Shown piece after piece: positions 1-7,447 of a DNA stretch of 64,000 bases; the stretch's first letter is position 1, and each line of letters starts with the position of its first letter. Made by a program: the position numbers and the translations under genes. This DNA is from Halostreptopolyspora alba (GTDB lineage Bacteria > Actinomycetota > Actinomycetes > Streptosporangiales > Streptosporangiaceae): assembly GCA_003725585.1 (NCBI GenBank), contig RJMB01000005.1, positions 1 through 64,000 of the forward strand, written 5' to 3'. The notes beneath the pieces were generated by a model, which ran no database searches, was not told the origin of the DNA, and worked only from the letters and a program-made list of their open reading frames with translations.

Positions 1-1
1 G

Positions 2-208
2 ACCTACTGCGAGATCCGCCAGGTGGCCGACATGGCCGAGCTTCGCGCCTGGGCCGCCGCCACGGGCGTGACCGTGCACCGCCGCGGGGAAACCCTGGAG
101 GGCCACCCCATCCACAGCGCCACCCACGGGGCCACCACCCTGGTCTGCGTGGCACCCACCCCCACCACCACCCCACCCCCCGTCGTATGGCGCAGCCCTT
201 TCACATAA
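2..208 (+). CDS. 3' end of a hypothetical protein (partial)
   Basis: An open frame enters from the left edge and stops at 206-208. It encodes about 68 residues, and the true start lies outside the window. The visible part has a short helical Ala-rich stretch followed by a Thr/Pro-rich C-terminal tail. I do not recognise the family. An imperfect hairpin about 80 bases downstream (286-314) could end its transcript. Confidence 0.5.
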   Translation, partial: TYCEIRQVADMAELRAWAAATGVTVHRRGETLEGHPIHSATHGATTLVCVAPTPTTTPPPVVWRSPFT

Positions 209-615
209 CCACCCCCGCGCGAACCCCGCGTGGCCGTGCCACCCCCGAACCCGACACGGCCACACGGGACCCCACCCCGCCGCCACGCCGGACACCGGAC
301 CCCGGTTTCCGGCGCGGCGGCGTGTCGCGCGCGGTGGCCGTGAGGGCGGCCGCGCCGGGGCTAGGTCGGTTCGGCCCCGCGCTCCGGAAACGAGGACCAC
401 CCGACGGGGCGCGTGGCCGTTGCCGGTCCCCACGGGTGCCACCAGTCCCGCCGAACCGATGAGGAGGATGTCCGCTTCCCGGGGGCGTTCGCGATGTGTA
501 TTCACTTAGAGTGATTGGCATGTAACGTAATGGCTTCCGGGGTGTCACCCCGGTGCCACGCGCGGGCAAGCCCGCCCCCCGACAATCGGCGGGGTTCCCC
601 GACAGGACGGAAGCG
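209..615. other. Intergenic region upstream of the PhoD gene
   Basis: This 407-base stretch holds a hairpin at 286-314. A less GC-rich patch at about 495-540 is the likely place for the PhoD promoter. No convincing -35/-10 pair or PHO-box direct repeat could be assigned by eye, and no coding pattern was recognised. Confidence 0.4.
286..314. terminator. Hairpin downstream of the first partial gene
   Basis: Two 13-base arms (286-298 and 302-314) pair with a single mismatch around a 3-base loop. There is no T-run, as is common for actinobacterial terminators. It lies 78 bases after the stop codon of the left-edge gene. Confidence 0.45.
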
Positions 616-2226
616 ATGATGAGCCGACGCGACGCCCGGTTAGCCTTTGGCAGGCGCACGTTTCTCTCCCTGACCGGTATCTCCACGGCGGCGTTCCTCA
701 CGGGCATGGGCGTCCCAGCCCACGCGGCGCCCGTCAGCGGCCGTGTCCCGTCCAACCCGTTCGGTCTCGGTGTCGCCTCGGGTGACCCCACGCCGAACAG
801 TGTCGTCCTGTGGACCCGCCTGGCCCCCGAGCCACTGGCCGAGGACGGGCACGGTGGCATGCCGCCCGACGACCACACGGTCGAGTACGAGGTCGCCAGG
901 GACGAGCGGTTCCGCGACGTCGTCACGACCGGCCGCGCGGTGGCCTCGGCCGAGCTCGCCCACGCCGTACACCCCCTCGTCACCGGGCTGGAACCGGGGC
1001 GGGAGTACTTCTACCGGTTCCGCGCGGGCGGGGAGATCAGCCCTACCGGCCGGACCAGGACCGCTCCGGCCCGCGACGCCGCCCCCGATTCGCTCGCCTT
1101 CGCCCTCGCCTCCTGCCAGGCGTGGTACCACGGCCACTACACCGCCTACCGCGACATGGCCGAGCGGGACCTCGACCTGGTGCTGTTCCTGGGCGACTAC
1201 ATCTACGAGTACGGCATCACCGGGGCGAACCTGCGGCGGGGCGGAACCGGGAATCTCAGCGCCGCGCACGCCGCCTCGGTCGTCACCCTGGAGCAGTACC
1301 GGCTGCGCTACGCGCTGACCAAGAGCGACCCGCACCTGCAGGCCGCGCACGCCCACGCGCCGTGGCTGATGACACCCGACGACCACGAGGTGGAGAACAA
1401 CTACGCCGACGACGTCTCCCCCCTCGGGACCCGATCCGAAGACTTCCTGCGGCGCCGCGCGGTCGCCTACCGCGCCCTGTACGAGAACCTTCCGCTGAGT
1501 CCCGAAGCGTTGCCCGAGGGACCGGACATGCGGCTCTACCGGCGGCTCCGTTTCGGAGGGCTGGCCGAGTTCAACGTGCTCGACACCCGCCAGCACCGCG
1601 ACGACGTGCCCGCCGACGGGGGCACGCCCGGCGGTGACCACACCGACCCGGAGCGCTCCATCCTGGGCGAACGCCAGGAGCGGTGGCTCTACGAGGGGTT
1701 GCGCGACAGCCGGGCCACCTGGAACGTGCTCGCCCAACAGGTGGTCATGGCCAGCGTCGACCGCGATCCGGGCGAGGGAACCGAGTACAGCATGGACATC
1801 TGGGACGGCTTCACCGCCAACCGTGAACGACTGTTCGACACCCTGGTCTCGCACGAGGTCGCCAACCCGTTGGTGCTCACCGGCGACATTCACCGGCACG
1901 CGGCCGCGGAGCTCAAGGCGGACTTCGACGACCCCGACTCCGCCACCATCGGCACCGAGCTCGTGACCACCTCGGTCTCCTCGGGCGGTGACGGCTCCGA
2001 CCGGGATCGCCTCGCCGACCTCTGGTTGGCCAATCCGCACGTCAAGCTGTACAACGCGCGGCGGGGCTACGTGGGAGTGACGATGACCCCCTCCGAGGTG
2101 ACCTCGGAGTTCCGGGTGCTCGACCAGATCGAGGCGGACGACACCGGCACCGTGAGCGTCGCGGCGCGGTTCGTCACCGAGTCGGGTCGGCCCGGCCTCA
2201 ACCGGGAGAGTGGGGGGCGACAGTGA
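616..2226 (+). CDS. phoD: PhoD-family alkaline phosphatase, Tat-exported
   Basis: A 536-aa secreted metallophosphatase that should hydrolyse phosphate mono- or diesters outside the cell. The N-terminus has a twin-arginine signal (GRRTFLSLTG), a hydrophobic stretch and an AHA-type cleavage site at about residues 35-40. A PhoD N-terminal fibronectin-like domain follows (NPFGLGVASGDPTPNSVVLWTRL), then the phosphodiesterase core with FLGDYIYEYG, TPDDHEVENN and LTGDIHRHAA, which supply the metal ligands. ATG 616 was chosen over an in-frame ATG at 553 because the Tat signal starts there and a GGACGGAAG ribosome site precedes it. The stop overlaps the next gene by 4 bases, so the two are translationally coupled. 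Family assignment is firm; substrate is not known. Confidence 0.93.
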   Translation: MMSRRDARLAFGRRTFLSLTGISTAAFLTGMGVPAHAAPVSGRVPSNPFGLGVASGDPTPNSVVLWTRLAPEPLAEDGHGGMPPDDHTVEYEVARDERFRDVVTTGRAVASAELAHAVHPLVTGLEPGREYFYRFRAGGEISPTGRTRTAPARDAAPDSLAFALASCQAWYHGHYTAYRDMAERDLDLVLFLGDYIYEYGITGANLRRGGTGNLSAAHAASVVTLEQYRLRYALTKSDPHLQAAHAHAPWLMTPDDHEVENNYADDVSPLGTRSEDFLRRRAVAYRALYENLPLSPEALPEGPDMRLYRRLRFGGLAEFNVLDTRQHRDDVPADGGTPGGDHTDPERSILGERQERWLYEGLRDSRATWNVLAQQVVMASVDRDPGEGTEYSMDIWDGFTANRERLFDTLVSHEVANPLVLTGDIHRHAAAELKADFDDPDSATIGTELVTTSVSSGGDGSDRDRLADLWLANPHVKLYNARRGYVGVTMTPSEVTSEFRVLDQIEADDTGTVSVAARFVTESGRPGLNRESGGRQ

Positions 2227-3062
2227 GCCAGCCGCGCCCGGTAACGGGCCTCAACGCCGAGGGGCGCCTCGGCGCCATCGACCTGACCTGGGACCTTCCC
2301 GGGTGGGAACCGCTGGTGGACCACTTCGCGATCCACGCCTCGGACTCCGCCGACGTTCCCACCACACCGGACACCCTGGTCGGCACCACGGTCTACGGCC
2401 GGTTCAGCCACGACACCCTGGGTCCCGAGGCCGTGACCCGGTACTACCGGCTCGTGACGGTGGACGCGGCGGGAGCGCGCAGTGAGCCGTCCGCGACCGC
2501 GAAGGCGAGGACGGTGGCCTCGATGGCGGCGACCGGACGCACGCTCGCCCAGGTGGGCGAGTTCGACTCCAAGAGCCTGGAGCTGGCGCTGGCCCCCTTC
2601 GACGGCCCCAACCGGTTCCGGGCGGCCTTCCCCGACGGTGTCGACTTCGTCCACGGGACGAGTGACCCCGCGACGGACTGGTGCTACCTGCACCCGGGTC
2701 CCGCCGACGGGTGGGGAGGAAGGACACCGCACACGTTCCGCCTTCGGTTCTCCCTCGACAGCGCGCCCCGGGGAGAGGTGGGGGTGGTGCTCTGGCTGAT
2801 CGACACGCACATGACCGTGCCCGGTGTCGCGGAGATCGCGGTCAACTCCGACCTCGCCGGCGTGGTGGAGTTCGCCAGGGGCGCCACCCGGGGGTCCCTG
2901 GAGGGGGACGCCACCGTGCTGGGCACGGCGCTGCGTCCGTCGTTCGAGGAGATCACGCTGTCCGGTGACCGGTTCACCGAGGGGGAGAACGTCGTCGCCA
3001 TCACCAAGGCCGAGGGCTCGTGGCACGCCTACGACGCGGTGGGGGTGTTCGACATCGGTTAG
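2223..3062 (+). CDS. Fibronectin III plus rhamnogalacturonan-lyase-like carbohydrate-binding protein, no catalytic domain
   Basis: A 279-aa protein starting at a GTG inside the PhoD stop codon. Residues 1-95 read as a fibronectin type III domain (GRLGAIDLTWDLP, then RYYRLVTVDAAG). Residues 100-279 resemble the C-terminal beta-sandwich of family 4/11 polysaccharide lyases (FRLRFSLDSAP, EGENVVAITKAEG). The lyase catalytic domain is absent, and no signal peptide or membrane segment is seen although the coupled partner is Tat-exported. It may bind the phosphatase or sugar-linked phosphate; this is inference. Domain assignment is moderately sure. Confidence 0.7.
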   Translation: MSQPRPVTGLNAEGRLGAIDLTWDLPGWEPLVDHFAIHASDSADVPTTPDTLVGTTVYGRFSHDTLGPEAVTRYYRLVTVDAAGARSEPSATAKARTVASMAATGRTLAQVGEFDSKSLELALAPFDGPNRFRAAFPDGVDFVHGTSDPATDWCYLHPGPADGWGGRTPHTFRLRFSLDSAPRGEVGVVLWLIDTHMTVPGVAEIAVNSDLAGVVEFARGATRGSLEGDATVLGTALRPSFEEITLSGDRFTEGENVVAITKAEGSWHAYDAVGVFDIG

Positions 3063-3139
3063 CCCCTCGACCGCGCGAACAGCGTGCCCTTCCCGCGCGT
3101 GACGGTACGGATCCGCGCGATCGAGGGGGTCGGGCGGGG

Positions 3140-4720
3140 TCAGTCGCGCTCCAGGAAGGGAGCGAGCAGCCCCGGTACGGCTTCGTCGGCGAACGCGAGC
3201 CCCTCACCGCTGTCGACGTCGGCGGCGTGGAACACGCCCTCGTCGGCGGCGATGGTCGCGCCGATCGTGGCCAGCCCGGCGCGCCGCTGGAAGAACGAGC
3301 GCCGGACCGTCCAGCCGATCACCGCCTCGCGTTTGAGCACCGCGGTCGAGCGGGCCGCCATTCCCCGACGCATGGCCAGGTGGCCCCCGGCCAGCCCGTG
3401 GCCGAGCCCCCGGTAGCAGCCCCACGCGTACAGGCCCGCCACCGGCGCGCTGACCACGAGGACCACCGCCGCCACCCACAGTGGCACCGCCGGGACCGGG
3501 CTCCGCGCGACCGGATCGGCGCCGGTGACCAGCGCGAGGGCGAAGGCCACGGCGGTGAGCCCGAGGGCGGCGGCAGCCGCCCGGAACAACCTGCGGCGCA
3601 GTGCGGCCCTGGGGTGCGAGGTCAGTGGGCCGATGTCGGCCCCGGGAAGGACTTTCTCCGCGATACGTTCCGCCCGAGCGCGAGGCACCTCCGGCGACAG
3701 CGAGCGTCTGGGAACCAGCGAGCCCTTGCCGTCCTGGCCGCCTCCCTCGCTGCCCAGCCCGGAGGCGACCGCCATGACGCACGCCGCGCCGAACCAGCGC
3801 AGCGGCAGGTGCCCGCGAATCTCCACACCACGTAGCCGGCGCTCCTCGATGGACACCGACGACAGGTTCAACAGTCCACGCTGGACCCGCAGGGTCCCGT
3901 CGGGTTCGCGGGTGAGCCGGTAGTTCCACCACGCCTCGACGTGCAGGGCGAGAGCCCCGACCGCTCCCAGCAGGAGGGCACCGAGGGCGACACCGAGGGC
4001 CGAGGTGACCACGACCCCCGTGCCGGCCACGTTGGCGCCCCAGTAGGTGTCGAGCATCCACCGGATGACGAACTCTCCCAGGGAGGCCGCGGTCGCCAGG
4101 ATGACGGAGTAGGAGACCGCGGCGGGGCCCGGGGCGGCCGCCCCGTAGCCGAACCAGACCGGGGCCATGGTGGCGAGCGCCGTGGTTCCGGTCCCCGTGG
4201 TGTCGGTCTCCTCGGCGGTACCCCCGCCGGACGTGACCGTGGCCTGGTGCAGCAGCTCGCGGCGTAGCCGGTCGCCCTCGGCGGTGGTCACGTAGGAGAG
4301 CGTGATCTCGTCGCCGGGACTGGTTTTCTGCCCGGTGCCCACGGTGACCCGGCACAGCCCGAACGGTCGTGTCCACAGCGGGGTGGCCAGGTCCACGGTG
4401 CGGATGCGCTCGCGCGACAGCGAGCGGTGGCTGCGCGCCAGCACCCCGGACCGCACCTCCATGCGCTCGTCGCTCACCCCGTAGTGCGTGTAGCGGTACC
4501 CCAGCACGGTGCCGGTGACCAGCGTCCCGGCCAGCAGTACCGAGGCGAGCGCCGCGAGCGCGCCCCACAGCAGAAAGTCCCCGAGGGCCGCCAGAACGAG
4601 GATGACAACCGCCGTCGGAAGCTCGACCGCCACGATCACGATCACCTTCGCCCACACGGTGAGTGGGTTGAGCCGGTGCCAGTGGACGTCGGTGGTGTGG
4701 TGGACCTCGGTGCCGGTCAT
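3140..4720 (-). CDS. Membrane protein with three bacterial PH (bPH_2) domains, YdbT-like
   Basis: A 526-aa integral membrane protein of the DUF304/bPH_2 type. Hydrophobic pairs alternate with three PH-like segments. The first reads RMEVRSGVLARSHRSLSRER, the second begins at DGTLRVQRGLLNLSSVSIEE, and the third is near the C-terminus at HLAMRRGMAARSTAVL. The start at 4720 overlaps the stop of the upstream gene by 4 bases. In Bacillus the YdbS/YdbT pair helps resistance to antimicrobial peptides and membrane stress; whether that holds here is unknown. The pair is divergent from an SPFH gene. Confidence 0.85.
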   Translation of the reverse strand: MTGTEVHHTTDVHWHRLNPLTVWAKVIVIVAVELPTAVVILVLAALGDFLLWGALAALASVLLAGTLVTGTVLGYRYTHYGVSDERMEVRSGVLARSHRSLSRERIRTVDLATPLWTRPFGLCRVTVGTGQKTSPGDEITLSYVTTAEGDRLRRELLHQATVTSGGGTAEETDTTGTGTTALATMAPVWFGYGAAAPGPAAVSYSVILATAASLGEFVIRWMLDTYWGANVAGTGVVVTSALGVALGALLLGAVGALALHVEAWWNYRLTREPDGTLRVQRGLLNLSSVSIEERRLRGVEIRGHLPLRWFGAACVMAVASGLGSEGGGQDGKGSLVPRRSLSPEVPRARAERIAEKVLPGADIGPLTSHPRAALRRRLFRAAAAALGLTAVAFALALVTGADPVARSPVPAVPLWVAAVVLVVSAPVAGLYAWGCYRGLGHGLAGGHLAMRRGMAARSTAVLKREAVIGWTVRRSFFQRRAGLATIGATIAADEGVFHAADVDSGEGLAFADEAVPGLLAPFLERD

Positions 4721-5262
4721 GTCGCGTCCCCCTCGGTGGCCTGGGTGACCTCGGTCAGGTGTTCGGCCACCGCGACGGCGCGCTCGCTGTCCAGGCCGTC
4801 GATGCGCAGCGGGCCGGCCGCGGACGCGGTGGTGACGGTGACGGTGGACAGCCCGAAGAGGCGTTGTAGTGGCCCCCGCTGGGTGTCCACGGTCTGGATG
4901 CGCGACATCGGGGCCACCCGCCACTCCTGCCAGAACCACCCGGCCAGGGTGTAGACGGCCTCGTTGGTGGTCTCCCAGCGGTGCACCCGGTACCGCCACT
5001 GCGGCATGACCAGGGTCACGGCGAGGGCGGGGACGGCCACGACCGCGGTGAGCGCCCACAGCCCGCCCACAGCCACGGGCGGAGCGGCGGCCATGACCGA
5101 CACCGCCACGGTGGCGACGGCGGGAACCGCGACCACGCCGACCGAGACGAGCGCGGCGCGCAGCGACCAGTGCGCTATGGCGCGGCGTTCCACACGGTGG
5201 CGCGGTGGTCGCAGCCGCAGTTGACCGCTCGCTTCTCCGGTGGCTGTCCGTGGTGCTGTCAT
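4717..5262 (-). CDS. PH-domain membrane protein, YdbS-like
   Basis: A 181-aa protein with a charged N-terminus, two transmembrane helices at about residues 33-85, and one bPH_2 domain (VHRWETTNEAVYTLAGWFWQ, then RIQTVDTQRGPLQRLFGLST). This is the usual short partner of the three-domain YdbT-like protein encoded directly downstream with a 4-base overlap. ATG 5262 is preceded by a strong GGCAGGAGG ribosome site at 5-7 bases. The two form one minus-strand operon transcribed from the AT-rich gap at 5263-5354. Confidence 0.85.
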   Translation of the reverse strand: MTAPRTATGEASGQLRLRPPRHRVERRAIAHWSLRAALVSVGVVAVPAVATVAVSVMAAAPPVAVGGLWALTAVVAVPALAVTLVMPQWRYRVHRWETTNEAVYTLAGWFWQEWRVAPMSRIQTVDTQRGPLQRLFGLSTVTVTTASAAGPLRIDGLDSERAVAVAEHLTEVTQATEGDAT

Positions 5263-5354
5263 GGTGCCTCCTGCCCAACTTCGTACTACAAAAATAGATA
5301 TCACAATGCTATTCTCATGTCATCAAGTAACGTGGCCGCGAGGAGGAGAGACTC
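5263..5354. promoter_or_regulatory. AT-rich divergent promoter region, PH operon and SPFH gene
   Basis: The 92-base gap between divergent genes has an unusually AT-rich core at 5285-5325 (around AAAAATAGATATCAC and TATTCT). It must carry the promoters in both directions. Exact -35/-10 assignment by eye is not secure. Confidence 0.5.
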
Positions 5355-6293
5355 ATGGATACGCCGAACCCCCCGGGAGTGGGGCTGGAGATGCCCGAGC
5401 CCCAGTACCGTGAACGGACCGCTTTCGGAATGCCGGGCTTCGCCTTCGCCGTCGCCGCTGTGGCGCTGTTCGTCGTTGGCGTGGTGCTGGTGGTGCTTGG
5501 CGCCGTGGCGGCCTCCGCCCCTTTGATCATCCCCGGTGTGGTCATCGCCCTGGTCGCCGCTGTCGCGTTCCACGGGCTGACCATCGTCGCCCCCAACGAG
5601 GCCCGGGTGGTGCAGTTCCTCGGGCGCTACGTCGGCACCGTCCGCCGGGACGGGCTGCGCTGGGTGCTCCCGCTGACCACCCGTACCACGGTCTCCACCC
5701 GCATCCGCAACCACGAGACCTCGGTGATGAAGGTCAACGACGCCGACGGGAACCCGATCGACATCGCCGCCGTTGTGGTGTGGCAGGTGGAGGACACCGC
5801 GCGGGCCGTCTTCGAGGTCGACGACTTCGTGCAGTTCGTGTCCACCCAGACCGAGTCCGGGGTGCGCCACATCGCCAACCGCTACCCGTATGACTCCCGC
5901 AGTTCGGGGGATCTTGGCTCCTACAGCTCGGGAGAACTGTCGCTGCGGGACAACGCCGAGGAGATCACCGAACAGCTGTCCACGGAGCTCACAGAACGGG
6001 TCGCCTCCGCCGGGGTGCGCATCATCGAGGCGCGCTTCACCCACATGGCCTACGCCCAGGAGATCGCGCAGGCCATGCTGCAACGCCAGCAGGCCGGAGC
6101 GATGGTCGCCGCCCGCCGGCAGATCGTGGAGGGGGCCGTCGGCATGGTCGACATGGCGTTGCAGCGACTCTCCGAGAAAGAGGTCGTGGATCTGGACGAG
6201 GAGCGCAAGGCGACCATGGTCAGCAACCTCATGGTGGTGCTGTGCTCGGACCGCGCCACCCCGGTGGTCAACGCCGGGACGCTGTACCAGTAA
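5355..6293 (+). CDS. SPFH/Band 7 domain membrane protein
   Basis: A 312-aa protein of the stomatin/prohibitin/flotillin/HflK superfamily. Two adjacent hydrophobic segments (about residues 28-80) anchor it. The SPFH core follows ([60 protein letters not shown]), and a coiled-coil-like tail ends it ([20 protein letters not shown]). Such proteins form oligomeric membrane scaffolds. An AGGAGGAGAG ribosome site precedes ATG 5355. Co-location with PH-domain proteins hints at a membrane-stress unit. Confidence 0.9.
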   Translation: MDTPNPPGVGLEMPEPQYRERTAFGMPGFAFAVAAVALFVVGVVLVVLGAVAASAPLIIPGVVIALVAAVAFHGLTIVAPNEARVVQFLGRYVGTVRRDGLRWVLPLTTRTTVSTRIRNHETSVMKVNDADGNPIDIAAVVVWQVEDTARAVFEVDDFVQFVSTQTESGVRHIANRYPYDSRSSGDLGSYSSGELSLRDNAEEITEQLSTELTERVASAGVRIIEARFTHMAYAQEIAQAMLQRQQAGAMVAARRQIVEGAVGMVDMALQRLSEKEVVDLDEERKATMVSNLMVVLCSDRATPVVNAGTLYQ

Positions 6294-6305
6294 GGAAAGG
6301 GCGCA

Positions 6306-6557
6306 TTGGCCGAGCGGAAGAAGATCCTGCTGCGTCTGGACCCCGCTGTCCACGACGCGCTGGCCCGGTGGGCCGGTGAGGAACTGCGCAGCACCAACGC
6401 CCAGATCGAGTTCCTGCTCCGCCGCGCCCTGGACGAGTCGGGGCGCATGCCCCGTGGCGCGCGCGCGATCCCGCGTCGCGGCCGTCCCTCCGGACGTCGC
6501 CCGAGCGCGTCCGAAAAGGAAACTCGGGAAGATACGACCGAGGACGAGACCGAGTGA
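6306..6557 (+). CDS. Small Arc/MetJ-like ribbon-helix-helix protein
   Basis: An 83-aa protein 12 bases behind the SPFH gene. Residues 1-45 ([20 protein letters not shown], then [15 protein letters not shown]) match the beta-strand-helix-helix pattern of Arc-type DNA-binding domains; the first strand ILLRLDP would contact DNA. A basic Arg/Pro-rich linker and an acidic Glu/Asp tail follow. It starts with TTG at 6306 after an AAGGAAAGG site. It may regulate the SPFH/PH genes or interact with the SPFH C-terminus; function is unproven. No toxin partner is adjacent. Confidence 0.75.
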   Translation: MAERKKILLRLDPAVHDALARWAGEELRSTNAQIEFLLRRALDESGRMPRGARAIPRRGRPSGRRPSASEKETREDTTEDETE

Positions 6558-6626
6558 GCCACCGCCCGGTGCGGTGGCTCGTGGTGCGGACACCACCCCC
6601 GACGGGGGTGGTGTCCGCACCACGAG
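6556..6626 (+). terminator. Two overlapping perfect hairpins after the RHH gene
   Basis: The first hairpin has 10-bp arms 6556-6565 and 6571-6580 around a CCGGT loop, and it begins inside the stop codon. The second has perfect 23-bp arms 6578-6600 and 6604-6626 around a 3-base loop. The arms share bases 6578-6580, so the two structures are mutually exclusive at their bases. The second is palindromic and would also work for transcription from the converging Nudix gene. Confidence 0.75.
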
Positions 6627-6684
6627 CACGAGATCCCGGTTCCCACGGACGTCGGCGCGCCCCCTCAGGGGACCGGCGCCGTGG

Positions 6685-7194
6685 TCACGCCGTGTCCACC
6701 CGCGACATGGCGACCCCGTCGGCCTCCAGCAGGCGGTGCACCAGGCCGGGATCGTAGTCGGCGAGACCGGCGTCGTTCAGGATTCGCATGTCCGTGGGGT
6801 GCGGCAGGACCTCGTGTGGGGGCACCTGGCTGACCTGCGAAACCTCGGTGGGGTCGGCGACGAAGTCCGGCGGGATGTCGCACGGCACCAGTGACCGGTA
6901 CACGTGCAGCCGGAACCAGAACGGGACCCCGTCGTCGCGCCCACGCACGTCGTAGATTCCGGTCGGCGCGAGCGCACCGGTACGTACCCCGGCCTCCTCG
7001 GCGGCCTCTCTGCGGGCGGCGTGCTCCGTGCTCTCGCCCGGACCGACCTCGCCGCCCGGCAACAGCCAGTGTCCGGCGAATACACCGCGGTTCTGCAGGA
7101 CGAAGGTCAGGGTCCACTCGTACGGCCCCGGGACGATGGCCACGGCGGCGGTGGTCATCCGGGTCTCGGCCGGTGCGTTCGATGGGGTTGTCAT
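6685..7194 (-). CDS. Nudix hydrolase
   Basis: A 169-aa protein with a complete Nudix box (GEVGPGESTEHAARREAAEE followed by AGV), fitting GX5EX7REUXEEXGU. Such enzymes split nucleoside diphosphates linked to another moiety; the substrate cannot be told from sequence. ATG 7194 is preferred, with GGAAAG about 14 bases upstream. A GTG at 7218 is a possible alternative that would add 8 residues. It stands alone between the tandem hairpin terminator and the pdh operon terminator. Confidence 0.88.
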   Translation of the reverse strand: MTTPSNAPAETRMTTAAVAIVPGPYEWTLTFVLQNRGVFAGHWLLPGGEVGPGESTEHAARREAAEEAGVRTGALAPTGIYDVRGRDDGVPFWFRLHVYRSLVPCDIPPDFVADPTEVSQVSQVPPHEVLPHPTDMRILNDAGLADYDPGLVHRLLEADGVAMSRVDTA

Positions 7195-7339
7195 TGGGGG
7201 ATCTTTCCAGGTCGGCACTCTGGGGCCAGCCTGGCGTATCGGGCACGTGATCCGCTACACGGAGCCGGGAGTCGGGCGGGGATCGTGATCGGCGCGTTGG
7301 ATCGCGTTGGCCGTTCCGGTGCCCGGGACGGGGACTCGC

Positions 7340-7353
7340 GTTTCACGTGGAAC
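7340..7353 (-). promoter_or_regulatory. Candidate parS centromere site
   Basis: The minus strand reads GTTCCACGTGAAAC, which matches all 14 core bases of the widely conserved ParB-binding parS palindrome (TGTTCCACGTGAAACA in Bacillus). It is intergenic, between the Nudix gene and the pdh terminator. Chance occurrence of a 14-mer in a GC-rich genome is low but not negligible. A location in the origin-proximal part of the chromosome would be expected. Confidence 0.65.
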
Positions 7354-7387
7354 CGGGCGTCGGGACGGCGCGCGTGTGCCCCGGAGA

Positions 7388-7429
7388 GCGGTGGAGCGGT
7401 GCCCGCCCGGACAGGCACCGCTCCACCGC
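7388..7429 (-). terminator. Terminator of the pdhABC operon
   Basis: Perfect 16-bp arms 7388-7403 and 7414-7429 with a 10-base loop, placed 19 bases after the stop codon of the E2 gene on the minus strand. Confidence 0.75.
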
Positions 7430-7447
7430 GTGATCCACCGCGTGGCT

